Origin: Sporichthyaceae bacterium
GTDB lineage: Bacteria; Actinomycetota; Actinomycetes; JACCYY01
NCBI GenBank assembly: GCA_013696235.1
Contig: JACCYY010000044.1
Span: 1 to 5,418, forward strand
Direction: 5' to 3'
Length of the DNA stretch: 5,418 bases
Shown: positions 1 to 4,980 of the stretch, in pieces
Numbering within the stretch: the first letter of the stretch is position 1
Layout of the letters: the number at the start of each line of letters is the position of its first letter
Program-made: the position numbers and the translations under genes
Notes under the pieces: generated by a model
The model's database searches: none
The model's input: only the letters and a program-made list of their open reading frames with translations
What the model was told of the DNA's origin: nothing

Positions 1-158
1 CGGGCGACGGCGGAGGCGAGAACCAGGCTGCCCCGGCCGGTCAGGACGCCGACGGCGTGGACCAGGGCCAGGACGCCGACACCCAGGACCACGGCGGCGG
101 CCACGACTCCGACTCGTCCGACGGCACCGACTCCGACGGGACCGACTCGAGCTCCTGA
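1..158 (+). CDS. C-terminal end of an unidentified protein with an acidic Asp/Ser/Gly-rich tail (5' partial)
   Basis: The reading frame runs from base 3 (bases 1-2 end a split codon) to the TGA at 156-158 and gives the last 51 residues of a protein that starts outside the window. Nearly every third codon position is G or C, which supports translation. The visible part is low complexity: 13 Asp and 1 Glu, no Lys or Arg, and many Ser, Gly and Thr. The pentapeptide GQDAD occurs twice, from a 12-bp direct repeat (42-53 and 69-80), and GTDS occurs twice near the end. There is no domain, membrane segment or catalytic motif, so no function can be assigned. Such tails are usually disordered and sit at the end of a folded protein. 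The gene is unlikely to be read with the oxygenase gene downstream without interruption, because a 146-nt structured gap follows. Confidence 0.7.
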   Translation, partial: GDGGGENQAAPAGQDADGVDQGQDADTQDHGGGHDSDSSDGTDSDGTDSSS

Positions 159-181
159 ACCGCGCGCCCCCCGCCCGACCA

Positions 182-271
182 CGGAATGATCACGTTTACT
201 AGTTGTCCACCTGCTTCGCGAGAGCTACGACCCTCGCCAGGTACGGCGACGTCGTAGACGTGATCATTCCG
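182..271. repeat. Perfect 14-bp inverted repeat enclosing a further hairpin, in the leader of the oxygenase gene
   Basis: The arm at 182-195 (CGGAATGATCACGT) is the exact reverse complement of the arm at 258-271. The 62 bases between them contain a second structure at 225-257 that abuts the right arm directly. Each arm also carries a short palindrome, TGATCA, at its centre. The element fills most of the 146-nt gap between the upstream stop (158) and the preferred oxygenase start (305), and the left arm with its flank is clearly more AT-rich than the surroundings. It could act as a DNA operator pair for a dimeric regulator, as a folded RNA leader or terminator, or be a remnant of a small transposable element. 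The bases directly outside the arms do not match each other, so no target-site duplication is seen. The repeat is seen directly; its role is unknown. Confidence 0.8.
225..257 (+). promoter_or_regulatory. Internal stem-loop of the 182-271 element
   Basis: CTACGAC (225-231) pairs perfectly with GTCGTAG (251-257). Inside it, TCGCC (234-238) pairs with GGCGA (245-249) around a six-base loop (239-244), leaving only CC opposite C unpaired between the two helices. The result is a 12-bp stem with a small internal loop, and it lies next to the outer arm at 258-271 so the two helices could stack. No T-run follows on either strand, so it is not a classical intrinsic terminator. It may be part of a structured leader of the downstream gene or a terminator of the upstream one. 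Confidence 0.6.
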
Positions 272-291
272 GTGGGCGACGAGGCCGGGCG

Positions 292-299
292 GGAGGAGG
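292..299 (+). promoter_or_regulatory. Strong Shine-Dalgarno sequence that decides the oxygenase start
   Basis: GGAGGAGG ends five bases before the GTG at 305-307. This is the best ribosome binding site in the first 400 bases. The earlier in-frame TTG at 203 has no comparable site and lies inside the inverted repeat region. The RBS therefore favours translation from 305 and leaves the structured element in the untranslated leader. Confidence 0.75.
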
Positions 300-304
300 A
301 GCGG

Positions 305-1441
305 GTGAGGACGGACAACCCCCTGCATCGCTGCGTGGGTGACGAGCAAGAGTTCTTGGCGTCGTCGTGGGGTCGTCGCCCGCTCGTACGGCGTGGGGCC
401 GAGACCGGCGAGCGCTTCACCGACCTCCTCGACCTGCCCGATGTCGACCACCTGGTCATGTCGTCCGGCATCCGCACGCCAGCGTTCCGCCTCGTGCAGA
501 ACGGCGAGCCGCTGGCACCGAGCAGCTACACGACCACACCGCAGATCGGCGGCGCTCCGGTCACCGGGCTGGCCGACCCGGCCCGGGTGCTGGGCGCGAT
601 CGACGACGGCGCGACACTCGTGCTGCAGGGGCTGCACCGGTTCTGGGAGCCGTTGCGGCGCTTCGTCCGCGGACTGGAGGCCGCGCTCGGGCACACCTGC
701 CAGGTCAACGCCTACTTCACGCCGCCCGGTGCGCAAGGCCTCAAGATCCACAGCGACTCCCACGACGTCTTCGTGCTGCAGGCGTTCGGCTCCAAGCGGT
801 GGGAGATCCACGGGTCCGACGGCGTTCTCGACCTCGTGCTCGAGCCCGGCGACACGCTCTACATGCCCAAGGGCACTCCGCATGCAGCGACCGCGCAGAA
901 CGTCCTGTCCGGCCATCTCACCGTCGGCATCCTCACGACCTCGTGGCGCGAGGCGATCACGGGTGTGGTCCGGGAGGTGCTCAGCGACGAGGCGTTCGAT
1001 GATCGGCTTCCGGCCGGCTGGCACGTCGAGCCGAGCGCGGCCCGCGTTGAGCTGCTCGCGCACCTCGACGAGCTGCGCGGCCGCCTGGAGAAGGTCGACC
1101 TCGACGCCGCGCTCGAGCAGCGGGCCGACCGGTTCTGGACCGGGCGGCTGCCTTTGCTCGCCCGTGGGCTGCTCGACCGGACCCGGCTGGCCGAGCTCGA
1201 CGACGACACCGTCGTACGGCGGCGGGTGGGCGCGGCGTGCCAGCAGCGGCTGGCTCCGGAAGGGCTGCGCGTCTTCCTCGGCGACCGTGCGCTGACGATG
1301 CCGAGCTGGGTGGCACCGGCGGTCGAGCGGCTCGCCAGCGGGGTCCCGGTCCGCGTCGGGGATCTCGACCTCGACGGGCAGAGCCGGCACGTCCTGGTCC
1401 GACGCCTCGTGCGGGAAGGGCTGCTCGAGGTCGACGGGTGA
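305..1441 (+). CDS. JmjC/cupin-type Fe(II)/2-oxoglutarate-dependent oxygenase (Cupin_4, ribosomal-oxygenase-like)
   Basis: This 378-residue cytosolic protein belongs to the Cupin_4/JmjC family, whose studied members (E. coli RoxA/YcfD, human MINA53 and NO66) hydroxylate ribosomal proteins using Fe(II), O2 and 2-oxoglutarate. The N-terminus has the family entry motif FLASSWGRRPLV. The double-stranded beta-helix core contains KIHSDSHDVFVLQ, with predicted iron ligands His149 and Asp151, and GTPHA with distal ligand His193. Lys164 in GSKRW lies 15 residues after the first ligand, the spacing of the co-substrate-binding Lys in MINA53. The C-terminus ends in RRLVREGLLEV, resembling the last part of the winged-helix domain of ribosomal oxygenases. 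The start is the GTG at 305 because of its strong RBS; an in-frame TTG at 203 would add 34 residues. The stop overlaps the next start (GTGA), which implies translational coupling. The substrate here is not known; a ribosomal protein is only a family-based guess. Confidence 0.88.
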   Translation: MRTDNPLHRCVGDEQEFLASSWGRRPLVRRGAETGERFTDLLDLPDVDHLVMSSGIRTPAFRLVQNGEPLAPSSYTTTPQIGGAPVTGLADPARVLGAIDDGATLVLQGLHRFWEPLRRFVRGLEAALGHTCQVNAYFTPPGAQGLKIHSDSHDVFVLQAFGSKRWEIHGSDGVLDLVLEPGDTLYMPKGTPHAATAQNVLSGHLTVGILTTSWREAITGVVREVLSDEAFDDRLPAGWHVEPSAARVELLAHLDELRGRLEKVDLDAALEQRADRFWTGRLPLLARGLLDRTRLAELDDDTVVRRRVGAACQQRLAPEGLRVFLGDRALTMPSWVAPAVERLASGVPVRVGDLDLDGQSRHVLVRRLVREGLLEVDG

Positions 1442-2418
1442 CCGGCCGCCGGCCGACCCGGCCAGCCGCGCCTGCGCCGCCGCCGCTGACCGAGCAGGCC
1501 CTGATGCTCCCCCGCTGCTCGACGACCAGTGACCACCTCGACGAGCCCGTGCTGGGCACCGCATCGGTGGTTCGGACCTGGCTCCTGCTCGAGCACCCCG
1601 GGTCCTGGTCCACGACCGCGCTGCAGAGCCGCCGGGTCCCGGCCAGGGTCGGCACCGTGCTGGCCCGCCGGGCGAACCGCCACCACGTACGCGTCGTGCT
1701 CATCCGCCGGCCCGGTCGAACCGCCCCCGATCTCCCGCTGACCTGCTTCGCAGCCACCACCGGACCGGCCGGGTCCTGGCTCGGCGGGCTGACGCTCGAC
1801 CGGGCCGAGGAGGTGCTCGACGTCGACCTCCGGGCACTCGGCGCGGGATCCCGTACGGCCTTTACGCCGGTCGATCAACCTGTGCTCTGCGTGTGCACCC
1901 ACGGGAGCCACGACCCGTGCTGCGCCGAACGGGGCCGCCCGGTGGCCGGCGCCCTGGCGGCTCGGTTCCCGGCGCAGACCTGGGAGGTCTCGCACATCGG
2001 CGGCGACCGGTTCGCCGGGAACGTCGTCTGCTTCCCCGACGGTGACTACCTGGGACGGCTCGACGCCACGAGCGCGGTGCCCGTCCTGGAGGCGTACGTG
2101 GACGGTCACTACGTCCTGCCGCACCTGCGCGGCCGCGCCGGGTTCGCACCCGTCGTGCAGGCGGCCGAGATCCTGGTCCGGGAGCGTCTCGGCATCACTG
2201 CACGATCCGCCGTACGGGTGCTCGACGCGCGCCAGGACGGCGGCGACACGACGGTCCGCCTCGAGGTGAGCGGACACGGCCAGCTCGCCGCCTCCGTACG
2301 GGTCGGCGCCACCGCGGTCGACCGACACCTGACCTGCCACGCTGCCCACGGCGGAGCGCCGCCGACCTACCGGCTCATCGATCTCACCCGCGGGCCGGGC
2401 ACCACCGGATCTCCATGA
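1438..2418 (+). CDS. Sucrase/ferredoxin-like family protein (thioredoxin-fold [2Fe-2S] protein)
   Basis: The 326-residue product belongs to the Suc_Fer-like family (PF06999), related to yeast Apd1 and Aim32, which carry a [2Fe-2S] cluster on a thioredoxin-like fold. The family signature is clear: CVCTHGSHDPCC (Cys151, Cys153, Cys161, Cys162), then WEVSHIGGDRFAGN (residues 182-195, His186). An N-terminal cysteine (Cys27, in LPRCST) precedes the conserved stretch GTASVVRTWLLLEHPG. Where Apd1 is thought to use two histidines in HxGGH as cluster ligands, this protein has HIGGD, so the second position is Asp192. The GTG at 1438 overlaps the upstream stop and has GAGG seven bases ahead; the intervening codons are G/C-ending. 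The ATG at 1504 (304 residues, removing a Pro/Ala-rich extension) is a credible alternative. A redox role is inferred from the family; the name 'sucrase' is historical and no sugar hydrolysis is implied. Confidence 0.87.
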   Translation: MTGRRPTRPAAPAPPPLTEQALMLPRCSTTSDHLDEPVLGTASVVRTWLLLEHPGSWSTTALQSRRVPARVGTVLARRANRHHVRVVLIRRPGRTAPDLPLTCFAATTGPAGSWLGGLTLDRAEEVLDVDLRALGAGSRTAFTPVDQPVLCVCTHGSHDPCCAERGRPVAGALAARFPAQTWEVSHIGGDRFAGNVVCFPDGDYLGRLDATSAVPVLEAYVDGHYVLPHLRGRAGFAPVVQAAEILVRERLGITARSAVRVLDARQDGGDTTVRLEVSGHGQLAASVRVGATAVDRHLTCHAAHGGAPPTYRLIDLTRGPGTTGSP

Positions 2419-2437
2419 TCGACAGCTGGAGCGGTGG
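2402..2437. terminator. Candidate bidirectional terminator hairpin between convergent genes
   Basis: CCACCG (2402-2407) pairs with CGGTGG (2432-2437), and CTCCA (2411-2415) pairs with TGGAG (2427-2431). This makes 11 base pairs with one three-base bulge (2408-2410) and an 11-base loop (2416-2426) that begins with the TGA stop of the + strand gene. It covers much of the 34-nt gap to the cbs stop at 2453, the expected place for a shared terminator. No T-run follows on either strand, which is common for actinobacterial candidates but weakens the call. Part of the stem is coding sequence. Confidence 0.5.
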
Positions 2438-2452
2438 ATCGGAACTCGGCTG

Positions 2453-3823
2453 CTACTTCGCCAGGTAGGCGAGGACGTCCTGCCGGGTGATGATGCCGTG
2501 CGGCTTGCCGCTGAGCAGGACGATCGCTGCACCTGCCTGCTCGAGCGCGGACATCGCCGCGGCCACCGGCTCGCCCGAGCCGATCATCGGGAGGGGTGAG
2601 GACATGTGCAGCTCGAGCAGGTCGGCGAGCTGCGCCTTGCCGGTGAACAGCAGGTCGAGCAGGTCCCGCTCGACGACCGAGCCGACCACCTCTGCGGCCA
2701 TCACCGGTGGTTCGGCCTTGACGACCGGCATCTGGGAGACCTCGTACTCGCGCATGTAGTCGATCGCGTCCCGCACGGTCTCGTGCGGGTGCGCGTGCAC
2801 GAACTCCGGGATCGCGCCGTCGCCCTTGCGGGCCAGCACGTCACCTACGCTCGACGGCTCGGAGGTGGTCAGGAACCCGTACGACGCGAGCCACTCGTCG
2901 TTGAAGACCTTGGAGAGGTAGCCCCGGCCGCCGTCGGGCAGCAGCACGACCACCAGAGCGTCGGGGTCGTCCACCCGAGCCGCGACCGTGAGCGCAGCGG
3001 CTGCGGCCATCCCGCAGGACCCGCCGACGAGCAGCGCCTCCTCCCGGGCCAGGCGACGGGTCATCGCGAACGAGTCCCGGTCGCTCACGGCGATGATCTC
3101 GTCGCAGACCGTCCGGTCGTACGCGTCGGGCCAGAAGTCCTCACCGACGCCTTCTACGAGGTACGGCCGCCCGGTGCCACCTGAGTAGACCGAGCCCTCC
3201 GGGTCGGCTCCGATGATCTTGACCCGGCCGTCGGAGACCTCCTTGAGGTAGCGCCCGGCGCCACTGATCGTTCCCCCAGTGCCCACCCCGGCGACGAAGT
3301 GGGTGATCGTCCCGTCGGTCTGCGCCCAGAGCTCGGGTCCGGTCGTCCGGTAGTGGGACTCCGCGTTCTGCGGGTTGCTGTACTGGTCGGGCTTCCACCC
3401 ACCCGGTGTCTCACGTGCCAGCCGGTCACTGACCGAGTAGTACGACCGTGGGTCCTCCGGGTCCACCGCGGTCGGGCACACGTCGACCTCGGCGCCGTAC
3501 GCCCGAAGCGTGTTGATCTTGTCGAGGGAGACCTTGTCCGGGCAGACGAAGATGCACTGGTACCCCTTGGCCTGGGCCACGATCGCGAGCCCCACCCCGG
3601 TGTTGCCCGACGTCGGTTCGACGATCGTGCCGCCAGGCTGGAGCGCTCCGGACTGCTCTGCCGCCTCGACCATGCGCAGCGCGATCCGGTCCTTCACGGA
3701 ACCGCCGGGGTTGAAGTACTCCAGCTTGGCCAGGACGGGGGTCCGGATGTGGTCGGTCACCCGGCTCAGCCGCAGCAGCGGGGTATTGCCGACGAGGTCG
3801 ATGAGGTTGTCGTAGATCTGCAC
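2453..3823 (-). CDS. cbs: Cystathionine beta-synthase (PLP-dependent, with C-terminal CBS domain pair)
   Basis: The 456-residue cytosolic enzyme is predicted to condense serine and homocysteine to cystathionine, the first step of reverse transsulfuration from methionine to cysteine. The fold-type II PLP domain (about 1-320) has the Schiff-base lysine Lys44 in NPGGSVKDR, the substrate loop TSGNTG (71-76), the phosphate-binding loop GVGTGGT (179-185) and GGSCGM with Ser269 near the pyridine nitrogen. Two CBS domains follow (about 325-395 and 405-453). These and the stretches SYYSVSDRLARE and YLVEGVGEDFWP separate it from plain cysteine synthases and match M. tuberculosis Rv1077. The haem-binding N-terminus of animal enzymes is absent. 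The start is a GTG; no good ribosome binding site lies ahead of it and an in-frame TGA is only nine codons upstream, so the transcript may have a very short leader. O-acetylserine or O-phosphoserine sulfhydrylation is a possible alternative activity. Confidence 0.95.
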   Translation of the reverse strand: MQIYDNLIDLVGNTPLLRLSRVTDHIRTPVLAKLEYFNPGGSVKDRIALRMVEAAEQSGALQPGGTIVEPTSGNTGVGLAIVAQAKGYQCIFVCPDKVSLDKINTLRAYGAEVDVCPTAVDPEDPRSYYSVSDRLARETPGGWKPDQYSNPQNAESHYRTTGPELWAQTDGTITHFVAGVGTGGTISGAGRYLKEVSDGRVKIIGADPEGSVYSGGTGRPYLVEGVGEDFWPDAYDRTVCDEIIAVSDRDSFAMTRRLAREEALLVGGSCGMAAAAALTVAARVDDPDALVVVLLPDGGRGYLSKVFNDEWLASYGFLTTSEPSSVGDVLARKGDGAIPEFVHAHPHETVRDAIDYMREYEVSQMPVVKAEPPVMAAEVVGSVVERDLLDLLFTGKAQLADLLELHMSSPLPMIGSGEPVAAAMSALEQAGAAIVLLSGKPHGIITRQDVLAYLAK

Positions 3824-3909
3824 GCGGCGAGCGTAGTGGGGGATCCCCGGTCAGCCGGCGCCTATACGTACGATCCAACCGTCCGGTGCCAGTCCGAAGG
3901 AGTCAAGCC
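3824..3909. promoter_or_regulatory. Divergent intergenic region between cbs and the SGNH hydrolase gene
   Basis: This 86-base gap separates two divergent starts and must hold both promoters unless one lies inside a gene. Its only AT-rich stretch is CTATACGTACGAT (3862-3874). On the + strand it contains TACGAT (3869-3874), a good -10 match that would give a leader of about 28 nt. On the - strand it contains overlapping TACGTA and TATAGG, which would place transcription about 30 nt ahead of the cbs GTG. No convincing -35 box is found at 16-18 nt on either side. TACGTA (3865-3870) is palindromic. The -10 assignments are tentative. Confidence 0.4.
3896..3902 (+). promoter_or_regulatory. Shine-Dalgarno sequence that selects the TTG start of the SGNH hydrolase
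   Basis: GAAGGAG sits seven bases before the TTG at 3910-3912. An in-frame GTG at 3886 would add eight residues, but it lies before this site and has no comparable site of its own, so the TTG is the likely start. Confidence 0.75.
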
Positions 3910-4980
3910 TTGAGTCGTGCCAACCGCGCGCGCCGCGTGGCCGCTGCGGCTGCGTTCGGTGGAGGCGGGGTCGGCCTGGCCGCCGCCGGCGGGTACGCGC
4001 TCCTGCTCAGCCAGGCCCGGCTGGCCCGACGGATGGTCGGCGAGCCCGAGGACGAGCCGCTGCACGCCGACGCCACGTTCGGCACAGGTGGTGGAGAGCC
4101 GATCAGCTTCGTCCTGCTCGGTGACTCCAGCGCGGTCGGCCTCGGGGTCGACAGCGCGAGCGAGACCCCGGGTGCGCTGCTGGCCCGAGGGCTGGCCGCG
4201 GCGGCGCACCGACCCGTCACGCTGGTCACGCTCGGCCACGTCGGCGGTCTCTCCAGCGACCTCGCAGCGCAGGTCGACCGCGCGCTCGCCGTAGCGCCGC
4301 AGCTGGCGCTCATCATGGTCGGCGCGAACGACGTCACCCACCGGGTCAGACCGTCGGATGCCGTACGGCACCTGGTCGAGGCCGTGCGCCGGCTGGTCGA
4401 GGCCGACTGCGCCGTGGTGGTCGCGACCTGCCCGGACCTCGGCACGATCGAGCCGATCGCGCAACCGCTGCGCTCCGTGGCCCGTCGATGGAGCCGCATG
4501 CTCGCGGCTGCGCAGACGATCGCTGTCGTCGAGACCGGCGGTCGCACGGTCTCCATCGGCGACCTTCTCGGTCCGGAGTTCGCCGCCGACTACCGCATGT
4601 TCTCCGCCGACCGCTTCCACCCGTCCGCGACCGGGTACGCGCGAGCCGCGGCCGCGATGCTGCCCTCGCTCATCGACGCTGCCGGTCTCCCGCACCCGGT
4701 GGACCCGAACCGCCCCGGCGACGGCGTGCTGCCGGTCGCCCAGGCCGCGGTCGTCGCGGCGGATGCAGCGGGAACCGAGGTGGCCGGCGTCGAGCTCGGT
4801 GGGTCGGCCCGCGGACCGCGTGGTCGGTGGGCTTTCCTGCGGCTGCGCCGCCAGCAGGGAGCCGACGACACGAACCGCACCGACAGCACCGACCACGCGC
4901 ACGAGGGGACCGAACCGCAGCCCGCGGCGGCACCCGCGGGCGGCGGCGTCGAACCCGTAGGAGGGAACCCGGATGCCTGA
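3910..4980 (+). CDS. Membrane-anchored or exported SGNH/GDSL-family esterase (Rv1075c-like)
   Basis: The 356-residue product has an N-terminal Arg-rich start and one Ala/Gly/Leu-rich hydrophobic segment (about residues 10-34), fitting a signal anchor or uncleaved signal peptide with an extracytoplasmic catalytic domain. SGNH hydrolase blocks occur in order: LLGDSSAVGLG with nucleophile Ser73, the LGHVGG glycine block near 110, VGAND with Asn140, and ADRFHP with Asp234 and His237. The set predicts a serine esterase acting on lipid or carbohydrate esters. Architecture and neighbourhood match M. tuberculosis Rv1075c, reported as a GDSL-type esterase. The last 40 or so residues are hydrophilic, charged and repetitive, likely disordered. 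The TTG start is chosen for its RBS. The stop overlaps the thiolase start by 8 nt, so the two are cotranscribed. The natural substrate cannot be told from sequence. Confidence 0.87.
   Translation: MSRANRARRVAAAAAFGGGGVGLAAAGGYALLLSQARLARRMVGEPEDEPLHADATFGTGGGEPISFVLLGDSSAVGLGVDSASETPGALLARGLAAAAHRPVTLVTLGHVGGLSSDLAAQVDRALAVAPQLALIMVGANDVTHRVRPSDAVRHLVEAVRRLVEADCAVVVATCPDLGTIEPIAQPLRSVARRWSRMLAAAQTIAVVETGGRTVSIGDLLGPEFAADYRMFSADRFHPSATGYARAAAAMLPSLIDAAGLPHPVDPNRPGDGVLPVAQAAVVAADAAGTEVAGVELGGSARGPRGRWAFLRLRRQQGADDTNRTDSTDHAHEGTEPQPAAAPAGGGVEPVGGNPDA

Noticed and set aside
203..231. Sigma-70-like promoter TTGTCC - 17 nt - TACGAC
   Set aside because: Spacing is right, but the -10 lacks the final T and half of it lies in the inner stem. 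Too weak to call without a mapped transcript start.
186..267. Short leader-peptide ORFs starting with the ATG in each repeat arm: 186-257 on + (23 codons), and 199-267 on - (22 codons, ending in tandem TAG TAA)
   Set aside because: Both starts arise from the symmetry of the repeat arms. Neither has a ribosome binding site and neither encodes a run of one amino acid or another attenuator signature.
182..271. Transposable element with terminal inverted repeats
   Set aside because: No target-site duplication flanks the arms, no transposase is present and only one copy is visible. Kept as an alternative reading of the repeat but not called.
203..304. TTG start at 203 giving a 412-residue oxygenase
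   Set aside because: The frame is open and fairly G/C-ending, but the TTG has no ribosome binding site, lies inside the inverted repeat, and the extra 34 residues do not resemble the family. The GTG at 305 has GGAGGAGG at the right distance.
41..1564. Long antisense open frame of 507 codons on the - strand
   Set aside because: It overlaps the well-supported oxygenase gene and the acidic-tail gene, has no recognisable motif, and is the kind of stop-poor antisense frame expected at this GC content.
859..2532. Antisense open frame of 557 codons on the - strand, extending past the end of the sucrase/ferredoxin gene
   Set aside because: It opposes two genes with clear family motifs and its translation is Arg/Ser/Gly-rich without any domain.
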